Source: Macrococcus hajekii
Lineage (GTDB): Bacteria; Bacillota; Bacilli; Staphylococcales; Staphylococcaceae
DNA: 64,000 nt
Reading direction: 5' to 3'
Assembly (NCBI RefSeq): GCF_004359505.1
Contig: NZ_SCWE01000001.1
Location: 310,001-374,000, forward strand
The notes below the pieces were generated by a model that was not told where the DNA came from, made no database searches, and was given only the letters and a program-made list of their open reading frames with translations. The number at the start of each line of letters is the position of its first letter. Position 1 is the stretch's first letter. The position numbers and the translations under genes are program-made. Positions 57,158 to 64,000 of the stretch are shown piece by piece.

Positions 57158-58543
57158 TTAGAATTTAACTTTTTCAGCTAAGAAGCTTTTTACTTCTGAA
57201 ATTGGCATACGGACCTGTTCCATCGTATCACGGTCACGTACAGTGACTTGCTGGTCTTCAAGTGAATCAAAGTCAAAAGTGATACAGTACGGTGTACCGA
57301 TCTCGTCTTGGCGGCGGTAACGTTTACCGATTGACTGACTTTCATCAAAATCGATATTGAAATCAGCGCTCAGTTCTTCGAATACTTTAATGGCATCGCC
57401 AGATAATTTTTTGCTGAGTGGAAGAATAGCTGCTTTATATGGTGCAAGAGCTGGATGGAAGCGAAGGACAGTACGTGTATCGTCACCTTCCATTTGTTCT
57501 TCAGTAAATGCATCACATAAGAACGCAAGCGTTACACGGTCAGCACCGAGTGACGGTTCAATGACGTATGGCACATACTTTTCATTTGTTTCCTGATCAT
57601 GATAGCTGAAGTCATCGCCTGAATGCTCCATATGTTTCTGAAGGTCAAAGTCTGTACGACTGGCAATACCCCAAAGCTCACCCCAGCCAAACGGGAATTT
57701 ATATTCGATATCTGTTGTAGCATTTGAGTAATGAGATAATTCATCTTCATCGTGATCACGGAGTTTCATATTTTCCTCTTTAACACCGAGATCTTTCAGC
57801 CAGTTCGCTGCGAATTCTTTCCAGTAAGTCTGCCATTCCATCTCAGTACCTGGTTTACAGAAGAATTCAAGTTCCATCTGTTCAAATTCACGTGTACGGA
57901 AAGTGAAGTTACCCGGTGTGATCTCATTACGGAATGATTTACCGACTTGAGCGATACCAAATGGCAGTTTTTTACGCATAGAGCGCTGAACATTTTTATA
58001 GTTAACGAAAATACCTTGTGCCGTTTCAGGACGCAGGAAAATTTCATTTGTTGATGATTCAGTGACACCTTGGAATGTTTTGAACATCAAGTTGAACTGA
58101 CGAATATCTGTCCAGTTCGCTGTACCCGATTCTGCACAGACGATACCTTTATCATCGATGAATTGTTTCATTTCATCAAAGCTCATGCCGTCAGCGATAA
58201 AATGCTCATCACCTTCGACGTTATGCATATAGTCTTCGATTAATTTGTCTGCACGGTAACGAATTTTAGAATCTTTGTTATCGATCATGGGATCGTTGAA
58301 GTTCGCTAAGTGACCACTTGCTTCCCAAGTTCTAGGATTCATCAGAATAGCTGCGTCGAGTCCGACATTATAAGGTGACTGCTGAACGAATTTCTGCCAC
58401 CATGCTTTTTTAACATTATTTTTCAGTTCGACACCAAGTGGACCATAGTCCCACGTGTTGGCGAGTCCACCGTAGATTTCACTGCCGGGAAAGACGAAGC
58501 CGCGGTGTTTAGCTAAAGCTACAATTGTTTCCATATTTGTCAT
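57158..58543 (-). CDS. glyS: Glycyl-tRNA synthetase, single-chain alpha2 type
   Basis: Class II GlyRS of 461 residues, the eukaryote-like dimeric form used by staphylococci instead of the GlyQ/GlyS tetramer. It begins [20 protein letters not shown]. Motif 2 lies around [20 protein letters not shown], and motif 3 around [17 protein letters not shown]. An anticodon domain ends the protein. The ATG at 58543 follows AAGGAGG; upstream in-frame codons belong to the T-box terminator. In staphylococci this enzyme charges both ordinary tRNA-Gly and the tRNA-Gly used for pentaglycine bridges. Confidence 0.96.
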   Translation of the reverse strand: MTNMETIVALAKHRGFVFPGSEIYGGLANTWDYGPLGVELKNNVKKAWWQKFVQQSPYNVGLDAAILMNPRTWEASGHLANFNDPMIDNKDSKIRYRADKLIEDYMHNVEGDEHFIADGMSFDEMKQFIDDKGIVCAESGTANWTDIRQFNLMFKTFQGVTESSTNEIFLRPETAQGIFVNYKNVQRSMRKKLPFGIAQVGKSFRNEITPGNFTFRTREFEQMELEFFCKPGTEMEWQTYWKEFAANWLKDLGVKEENMKLRDHDEDELSHYSNATTDIEYKFPFGWGELWGIASRTDFDLQKHMEHSGDDFSYHDQETNEKYVPYVIEPSLGADRVTLAFLCDAFTEEQMEGDDTRTVLRFHPALAPYKAAILPLSKKLSGDAIKVFEELSADFNIDFDESQSIGKRYRRQDEIGTPYCITFDFDSLEDQQVTVRDRDTMEQVRMPISEVKSFLAEKVKF

Positions 58544-58564
58544 ATAAATGACCTCCTTATATAA

Positions 58565-58725
58565 ATTAGCGGATAAAAAAAGTCCCAAGGCATTAATGCC
58601 TTGGGACGAGTATATTACCCGCGGTTCCACCCAAATTAGTGTTTCCACTCATCTTTAGTATTTAACTGTTCAGGCCAATTATTTTGTTAAGCTTGCACCA
58701 TCCTTAACTCGCTTATTAAGAATAT
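58565..58725 (-). promoter_or_regulatory. T-box riboswitch leader of glyS
   Basis: On the minus strand the T-box TGGGTGGAACCGCGGG lies at about 58633-58618. It is preceded by a small hairpin AGTG-GAAA-CACT and an apical stem I motif GCGAGTTAAGGATGGTGCAAG. It is followed by the terminator GTCCCAAGGCATTAATGCCTTGGGAC split over two arms with a T-run. The variable base A fits the U73 discriminator of tRNA-Gly. The leader is only about 160 bases from the predicted start. I could not place the Gly specifier with confidence; GGC near 58672 is a candidate. Confidence 0.9.
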
Positions 58726-58732
58726 ACCATGT

Positions 58733-58761
58733 TTTATATAGTAGGACAATCATTAAGTCGA
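58733..58761 (-). promoter_or_regulatory. Promoter of the glyS T-box leader
   Basis: Read on the minus strand, TCGACT (58761-58756), a 17-base spacer and TATAAA (58738-58733). This would start the leader near 58725. Confidence 0.6.
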
Positions 58762-58822
58762 TTGATTGTCATTGGGCTATTTAAGTCGTATAATATAATT
58801 ATCTAATTATGTCCGAATAGGG

Positions 58823-59455
58823 GTGTTGAATATCGAACTGAATAAACGGCAGAATAAAATTCTGCAGATTGTTAAAAACAATGGCCCTATCACCGGTGAA
58901 AAAATTGCTGAGCAGTTAAGTCTCACGAGAGCGACACTGAGACCGGATCTTGCTATTTTAACGATGGCAGGCTACCTTGATGCAAGACCGCGTGTCGGTT
59001 ACTTTTATACAGGTAAATCCAGCACGCAGCTCTTATCAGCTTCACTGAAAAAATTCCACGTCAAAGATTTTCAGTCGCTACCCGCAGTGATTGATGAGAG
59101 TGTATCAGTATATGAAGCCATATGTAAGATGTTTCTGGATGATGCGGGAACATTGTTTATTGTCAATCAGTCGAATGAATTAGTAGGAGTCTGCTCACGA
59201 AAAGACCTTTTGCGGGCGACTATGGGAGGGCAGGATATTCATACGACACCTGTTCATGTCATCATGAGCCGCATGCCGAATATTGCTGTCGTCTTTCCCG
59301 ATGACCTGCTTCTGTATGCCGCCAATCTACTCATCGATCGTGAGATAGATTCTCTACCTGTCGTTGTCCCGAAAGGAAAAGCTTTTGAAGTAACAGGTCG
59401 CATTACCAAAACTACCATCACACGTGCCTTTGTCGCACTGATAGAAGATGAATAG
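58823..59455 (+). CDS. ccpN: CcpN-like transcriptional repressor (HTH plus two CBS domains)
   Basis: Repressor of gluconeogenic genes in Bacillaceae (YqzB). The protein of about 210 residues has an N-terminal helix-turn-helix ([20 protein letters not shown] at about 21-40) and a CBS pair (about 75-200) that senses nucleotides. The start is uncertain: GTG at 58823 aligns with the B. subtilis start, but it lies inside AGGGGTG; the TTG at 58826 is the next option. It is followed by ppsR, the conserved pairing, and is divergent from glyS. Confidence 0.92.
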   Translation: MLNIELNKRQNKILQIVKNNGPITGEKIAEQLSLTRATLRPDLAILTMAGYLDARPRVGYFYTGKSSTQLLSASLKKFHVKDFQSLPAVIDESVSVYEAICKMFLDDAGTLFIVNQSNELVGVCSRKDLLRATMGGQDIHTTPVHVIMSRMPNIAVVFPDDLLLYAANLLIDREIDSLPVVVPKGKAFEVTGRITKTTITRAFVALIEDE

Positions 59456-59465
59456 GAGACTTTAT

Positions 59466-60290
59466 ATGGATGAAATCAGATTGATTATTGCCTCAGACTC
59501 TGTCGGTGAAACAGCAGAACTGGTGACGAAAGCTTGTACGTCTCAGTTCAATCAATTAGGAAAAGCACTGGAAATTATCAGATTGCCTTATATCGAAACA
59601 GATGAGAATGTAGATGAAGTGATTGCCGTTGCCAAGGAACAGCAGTCCATTGTTATTTATACACTGGTTAAACCGAAAATCAGAAAATATATGAAAGAGC
59701 AGCTCGACCTTTATAACCTCGACCACGTCGATATAATGGGACCGCTTATGACCATTCTGACTGAACAGCTGAATGAATCGCCGCTTAATGAACCGGGTAT
59801 GGTCCATAAACTTGATGAAGACTACTTCAAAAAAATAGAAGCGATTGAGTTTGCGGTTAAATATGATGATGGACGTGATCCAAGGGGGTTACCGAAAGCA
59901 GATATCGTGCTACTCGGTGTATCCCGCACGTCAAAAACACCGCTTAGTCAATATCTGGCACATAAGCGGTTCAAGGTGATGAATGTACCGCTCGTACCGG
60001 AAGTGGATCCACCTGAGACGCTATTCGAAATTGATCCTGCGAAATGCATCGCACTGAAAATTGATCCGAATAAACTCAATGCAATCAGAAAAGAGCGTCT
60101 TGTTCAGCTCGGTCTAAATGATGATGCAAGCTATGCGCAGGATCAGCGGATTTTAGCAGAACTTGAATATTTTGAAACGATTGTGTCAAGAATAGGCTGT
60201 CCGGTCATCGATGTCTCCAACAAAGCGATAGAAGAGACAGCGAATGAAATCATCAAAATTGTGACAGCAAATAAAAGTTTTAAGCTATAA
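59466..60290 (+). CDS. ppsR: PEP synthase/PPDK regulatory kinase-phosphorylase (YqfL, DUF299)
   Basis: ADP-dependent kinase and pyrophosphorylase that inactivates and reactivates pyruvate phosphate dikinase or PEP synthase. The 274-residue protein has the P-loop-like [15 protein letters not shown] at about residues 150-164 and the N-terminal [14 protein letters not shown]. The ATG at 59466 follows AGGAG by eight bases; the ATG at 59448 is inside ccpN. The target enzyme is not encoded in this window. Confidence 0.92.
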   Translation: MDEIRLIIASDSVGETAELVTKACTSQFNQLGKALEIIRLPYIETDENVDEVIAVAKEQQSIVIYTLVKPKIRKYMKEQLDLYNLDHVDIMGPLMTILTEQLNESPLNEPGMVHKLDEDYFKKIEAIEFAVKYDDGRDPRGLPKADIVLLGVSRTSKTPLSQYLAHKRFKVMNVPLVPEVDPPETLFEIDPAKCIALKIDPNKLNAIRKERLVQLGLNDDASYAQDQRILAELEYFETIVSRIGCPVIDVSNKAIEETANEIIKIVTANKSFKL

Positions 60291-60302
60291 GAGGGTGATA
60301 CT

Positions 60303-62054
60303 TTGCAGATTAGTCAGGAAACAATTAATGACATCAGAGAGAAAAATGATATTCTCAGTCTTGTCAGTCAATACGTGAGATTAGAAAAAAGGGGACGAAA
60401 CTATATTGGTTTATGTCCCTTTCATGATGAAAAAACACCTTCTTTCTCAGTGTCACCAGAGAAACAGATCTGTCATTGCTTCGGCTGCAAAAAAGGTGGT
60501 AATGTCTTTCAGTTCCTGGAGCAAATTGAGAATATAACTTTCGTCGAAGCGGTCAGAAGGTTAGGCGCTAATGTCGGTATTGAAGTAGCCTCAGAACAAA
60601 AAGTGGTCGTCGCTAATGACAATATGATAATGATTGAGATGCATGAATTGCTTCGAGATTATTATCATTATGTACTGAAGGCTACGACTGAAGCTGAGGG
60701 AGCTCTGCAATATCTTTATGACCGAGGATTTACTGACGAACTCATCAATAGAGAGAAAATCGGTTACAGCCCGGACATCAGTCATTTTGCCAATGATTTC
60801 CTTGAAAAACGAGGATTTGATAAAGCAATTGCCTATGAAGCAGGTCTTTTAGCGCGTAATGAAGAAAATTTCACTTATTATGACCGCTTCAGAGACCGTA
60901 TTATGTTTCCTATTAATAATGCGCAAGGTCATACGGTTGGATTTTCCGGAAGAACCTATAAAAACCAGGAGCCCAAATATCTAAATAGTCCTGAGACACC
61001 TATTTTTCAGAAAAGACATTTGCTCTATCACCTTGATATCGCGCGTAAGTCCATTCGTAAACAGGATGAAGTGCTGCTGCTGGAAGGATTTATGGATGTC
61101 ATTAAAGTAAACGAGGCAGGTCTTTCCAATGCGATTGCTACGATGGGTACAGCGCTCAGCCGGGAACATCAGCTGCAGCTCAAAAAGCTGGCGGACAATG
61201 TAACATTAATGTTTGATGGAGATAGAGCAGGACTGGAAGCGACTTTGAGTGTAGGTGAGACCTTATTATCTGCAGGAAGTAATGTTTATGTCGTACCTCT
61301 TCGCCAAGGGATGGATCCTGATGAAATGATAAAAGAGTTAGGGCAGGAAAAGTTTATACATTATGTCAATCATAATAAAATGGCATATGTAAGTTTTAAA
61401 ATGAGACAGATGACTCAGCAGGTTCTGTCAAATGATCTGGTCTACGAACAGAAGCTGAATGAAATTATGCAAAATATCGGACAAATTAAATCGACAACAC
61501 TACGTAAAAAAATCTTGCATGAAGCGAGCGAATTGTTTAAAGTGGACTTTGACAGTCTAAATTTTGAGGTTTCTAAATATGTGCCTCAAACGACAGTAGC
61601 TGCTGTACCAGTTCAGAACACTTCATATTCTAAACAAGAACGAGCGGAACGGCTCGTTCTTAAGCATTTTTTCTCTGATAAAGCGCTGTTTTTCAAGATG
61701 CAGCAGCATGTGACAGATAAACATTTTAAAAAGCCTTCACATCAAGCGATATATCAGGCGCTAACAGGGTATTATGAGAATGAGGACCGATTTAATATTA
61801 GTCAGTTCCTCTCCTTTATTCAGGAAGAAGCGCATAGCGATATTATTTCAATCGATGATATGACAATCAACAGTGATCCGACTGTCGATGAAATACATGA
61901 TTATCTATATGTGATTCATACAGAACAGGAAGAACAGCAAACACTTCAGCAGCTTAAAGGACAGTTAAGTGAAGCTGTTTCTGCTGGTGATATTGAAACG
62001 AGAAATCATTTGATGCAGCAGATTATTATAATGAACAGACAGAAGAAACGATAG
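60303..62054 (+). CDS. dnaG: DNA primase
   Basis: Primase of 583 residues. The N-terminal zinc finger is formed by CPFHDEKTPSFSVS and CHCFGCKKGGN (about residues 38-66). A TOPRIM domain follows with LLEGFMDVIKV, MGTALS and MFDGDRAG, and a C-terminal helicase-binding domain completes it. It is translated from a TTG at 60303 following AGAGGGTGA. Together with sigA it forms the macromolecular synthesis operon. Confidence 0.96.
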   Translation: MQISQETINDIREKNDILSLVSQYVRLEKRGRNYIGLCPFHDEKTPSFSVSPEKQICHCFGCKKGGNVFQFLEQIENITFVEAVRRLGANVGIEVASEQKVVVANDNMIMIEMHELLRDYYHYVLKATTEAEGALQYLYDRGFTDELINREKIGYSPDISHFANDFLEKRGFDKAIAYEAGLLARNEENFTYYDRFRDRIMFPINNAQGHTVGFSGRTYKNQEPKYLNSPETPIFQKRHLLYHLDIARKSIRKQDEVLLLEGFMDVIKVNEAGLSNAIATMGTALSREHQLQLKKLADNVTLMFDGDRAGLEATLSVGETLLSAGSNVYVVPLRQGMDPDEMIKELGQEKFIHYVNHNKMAYVSFKMRQMTQQVLSNDLVYEQKLNEIMQNIGQIKSTTLRKKILHEASELFKVDFDSLNFEVSKYVPQTTVAAVPVQNTSYSKQERAERLVLKHFFSDKALFFKMQQHVTDKHFKKPSHQAIYQALTGYYENEDRFNISQFLSFIQEEAHSDIISIDDMTINSDPTVDEIHDYLYVIHTEQEEQQTLQQLKGQLSEAVSAGDIETRNHLMQQIIIMNRQKKR

Positions 62055-62075
62055 TCATTTTAGGAGGCAATGTGT

Positions 62076-63176
62076 ATGGCAACGAGTAAAAAAACGAAAA
62101 AAGTGCCTGATGTGGCGTTGACATTAGATCAGATAAAAACACAGCTGATTGAAACAGGTAAAAAGAACGGTCAGCTGAGCCACGAAGAAATCGCTGATAA
62201 GCTGCAGAACTTTGAGATGGATGCAGATATGATGGATGAGTTCTTTGAACTGATCGCAGAGAATGACATTACATTGATCAATGAAAAAGATGCACAGGAT
62301 ACAGATGAAAAACTTAATCTCAATGATTTATCAGCTCCGCCAGGCGTTAAAATTAACGACCCTGTACGGATGTACTTGAAAGAGATCGGTCGTGTCAACT
62401 TACTGAGTGCGGCCGAAGAAGTTGAGCTTGCAAAACGTATTGAGCAAGGAGACGAAGTAGCGAAGGCAAGGCTTGCTGAAGCGAACTTACGACTTGTTGT
62501 CAGTATCGCAAAACGCTATGTCGGTCGTGGGATGTTATTCCTTGATCTGATTCAGGAAGGGAATATGGGTCTGATTAAAGCGGTTGAAAAGTTCGACTTT
62601 ACGAAAGGCTTTAAGTTCTCTACTTATGCAACCTGGTGGATTCGTCAGGCTATTACGCGTGCAATTGCTGACCAGGCAAGAACAATCCGTATCCCCGTTC
62701 ATATGGTCGAAACGATCAATAAGCTGATCCGTGTACAACGTCAGCTGCTGCAAGATTTAGGACGTGATCCATCACCTGAAGAAATCGGTGAAGAAATGGA
62801 TCTAACACCGGAAAAAGTGCGTGAAATCCTGAAAATTGCACAGGAGCCTGTGTCACTAGAAACGCCGATCGGTGAAGAAGATGATTCACATCTAGGTGAC
62901 TTTATCGAAGATCAGGATGCACAGAGTCCGGCTGACCACGCTGCTTATGAATTATTAAAAGAACAGCTGGAAGACGTACTGGACACATTGACTGACCGCG
63001 AGGAAAATGTTTTACGCCTTCGATTTGGTCTCGATGATGGTCGTACTCGCACACTTGAAGAAGTAGGTAAAGTATTTGGCGTGACACGTGAACGTATTCG
63101 TCAGATTGAAGCGAAAGCACTGCGTAAACTTCGTCATCCGTCAAGAAGTAAACGTCTTAAAGATTTCATGGATTAA
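62076..63176 (+). CDS. sigA: RNA polymerase primary sigma factor SigA (RpoD)
   Basis: Housekeeping sigma factor of 366 residues. Region 1.1 is short (about 1-90). Regions 1.2-2.4 include [18 protein letters not shown], the core-binding and -10 recognition helix [20 protein letters not shown], then region 3. Region 4.2 has [20 protein letters not shown]. The ATG at 62076 is eight bases after AGGAGG; the ATG at 62070 is too close. Confidence 0.97.
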   Translation: MATSKKTKKVPDVALTLDQIKTQLIETGKKNGQLSHEEIADKLQNFEMDADMMDEFFELIAENDITLINEKDAQDTDEKLNLNDLSAPPGVKINDPVRMYLKEIGRVNLLSAAEEVELAKRIEQGDEVAKARLAEANLRLVVSIAKRYVGRGMLFLDLIQEGNMGLIKAVEKFDFTKGFKFSTYATWWIRQAITRAIADQARTIRIPVHMVETINKLIRVQRQLLQDLGRDPSPEEIGEEMDLTPEKVREILKIAQEPVSLETPIGEEDDSHLGDFIEDQDAQSPADHAAYELLKEQLEDVLDTLTDREENVLRLRFGLDDGRTRTLEEVGKVFGVTRERIRQIEAKALRKLRHPSRSKRLKDFMD

Positions 63177-63193
63177 AAAATTGTGAAAAGACT

Positions 63194-63221
63194 TTGACAA
63201 TGTGCTTTTTTAATATAAAAT
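63194..63221 (+). promoter_or_regulatory. Promoter of cccA
   Basis: Perfect TTGACA at 63194-63199 and TAAAAT at 63216-63221, spacer 16 bases. Confidence 0.7.
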
Positions 63222-63259
63222 AGATATGTATATGGTCAATATAAAGGGAGGCAAAATCA

Positions 63260-63619
63260 ATGAATCGTAATCCAGTTGTTCCATTCTTATTAATCCTGCT
63301 CATGGGCGTAGGTTTAATCTTCTTTATGTCAGCAGAAGGTGCTAACAAAGAAAAAGAAGGCGCTGAAGGTGGAGAAGGTGCGAAGACAGAACAGAAATTT
63401 GATGCAGCTGCATTTGCTAAAGATAACTGTACTTCTTGTCACGGTCAGAACCTTGAAGGTGCGATGGGTCCTAAATTAGCAGGCACTTCAAAACCAGCTG
63501 ATGAACTTAAAAAAGTGATCCGTGAAGGTAAAGGCGCAATGCCAGCTCACGATGAATCAGTCATCGCTGACAAAGACTTAGACACGCTTGTTAAATATTT
63601 AAAAGACGGCGCAAAATAA
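63260..63619 (+). CDS. cccA: Membrane-anchored cytochrome c (c550 type)
   Basis: Small electron carrier of 119 residues. An uncleaved N-terminal membrane anchor (about residues 7-24) is followed by a Glu/Gly/Lys linker and one cytochrome c domain. The heme motif CTSCH is at 57-61 and the axial methionine is M94 (GKGAMPAH). B. subtilis has cccA in the same place after sigA, where S. aureus, to my knowledge, has none. Its presence fits the oxidase-positive genera of this family. GGGAGG precedes the ATG. Confidence 0.92.
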   Translation: MNRNPVVPFLLILLMGVGLIFFMSAEGANKEKEGAEGGEGAKTEQKFDAAAFAKDNCTSCHGQNLEGAMGPKLAGTSKPADELKKVIREGKGAMPAHDESVIADKDLDTLVKYLKDGAK

Positions 63620-63625
63620 TAAATT

Positions 63626-63658
63626 AAAAAATCTTTTGCTGAGGCAAAAGATTTTTTT
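63626..63658 (+). terminator. Terminator after cccA
   Basis: AAAAATCTTTTGC-TGAG-GCAAAAGATTTTT stem with T-run. Confidence 0.9.
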
Positions 63659-63672
63659 GTTAGGAGTTTAAC

Positions 63673-64000
63673 ATGATTGGCAGTAGACTAAAGAGAGTTG
63701 CAGCATATGTAGAAGGAAATAGCCTGGCAGATATCGGTTCTGACCATGCTTATCTTCCTATTTATTTAATCAATGAAGGTATTATACAATCAGCTGTAGC
63801 AGGTGAAATTGTAGATGGACCTTATCAGGCAGCGGTAAAAAATGTTCAGAATCATCAGCTGACTTCAGTTATCAGTGTACGTAAAGGTTCAGGTCTTGAA
63901 GTCATTGATGACGGAGAGGTGGATTGTATTACAATCTGTGGTATGGGAGGTCCGCTGATCGGTGAAATACTCCTCGCGGGGCAGTCGAAGCTTGCATCTG
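63673..64000 (+). CDS. trmK: tRNA (adenine-22 N1)-methyltransferase TrmK, 5' part
   Basis: The gene runs off the right edge after 109 codons. The start MIGSRLKRVAAYVEGNSLAD and the SAM motif ADIGSDHAYLPIYL at about residues 19-32 identify the TrmK (YqfN) family, which makes m1A22 in tRNA. The later ITICGMGGPLIGEIL holds the catalytic-type motif. TAGGAG precedes the ATG. In Firmicutes it follows sigA or cccA as here. Confidence 0.92.
   Translation, partial: MIGSRLKRVAAYVEGNSLADIGSDHAYLPIYLINEGIIQSAVAGEIVDGPYQAAVKNVQNHQLTSVISVRKGSGLEVIDDGEVDCITICGMGGPLIGEILLAGQSKLAS

Overview
The window is a chromosomal segment of a low-GC Gram-positive coccus of the family Staphylococcaceae. The gene order (relA-dtd-lytH-hisS-aspS, iscS-mnmA, alaS-ireB-ruvX, yqeG-yqeH-aroE, hrcA-grpE-dnaK-dnaJ, era-recO-glyS-ccpN-dnaG-sigA) is the staphylococcal/bacillar core order. 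A membrane-bound cytochrome c after sigA and a shortened HrcA fit Macrococcus or a close oxidase-positive relative better than Staphylococcus aureus. This placement is an inference from memory; no database was searched.

Layout. 1-7.9 kb: end of relA, dtd, amidase lytH, T-box controlled hisS-aspS, 6S RNA, tcdA, and convergent rarA. 7.9-12 kb is the only accessory-looking part: cymR; an IS3-family (IS150-like) insertion sequence that landed in the centre of the cymR/oxidoreductase terminator; a luciferase-like oxidoreductase; and a NERD-domain gene broken by one in-frame stop. 12-29 kb: iscS-mnmA, a TPR gene, recD2, T-box alaS, ireB-ruvX-yrzB-mltG, the wobble-uridine hydroxylation/methylation genes trmR-trhP-trhP with udk-greA-mtnN, yqeG, and a two-gene membrane unit ending in an SPFH protein. 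29.3-38 kb: a GNAT gene, a solitary tRNA-Gly(UCC) lacking the D-loop GG, the yqeH-aroE-yhbY-nadD-yqeK-rsfS operon, and competence genes comEA-EB-EC. 38-50.6 kb: yqzM, holA, rpsT, lepA, hemW, the CIRCE-controlled heat shock operon, prmA, rsmE, mtaB, rpsU. 50.7-64 kb: nfeD-floA, phoH, ybeY, dgkA, cdd, era, recO, T-box glyS, ccpN, ppsR, dnaG, sigA, cccA and the start of trmK.

How it works together. Most genes serve translation: three tRNA synthetase transcripts under T-box control, tRNA modification (dtd, tcdA, mnmA, trmR/trhP, mtaB, trmK) and ribosome assembly (yqeH, yhbY, rsfS, ybeY, era, lepA, prmA, rsmE). The variable base of each T-box fits the discriminator base of the expected tRNA: C for Asp G73, U for Ala A73, A for Gly U73. 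The tRNA-Gly found here itself carries U73.

No clearly new multi-gene system is visible. The most informative observations are the IS inserted inside a terminator with a self-protecting hairpin over its transposase ribosome binding site, the unusual tRNA-Gly that may serve peptidoglycan bridge synthesis, and a terminator hairpin covering the comEA ribosome binding site.
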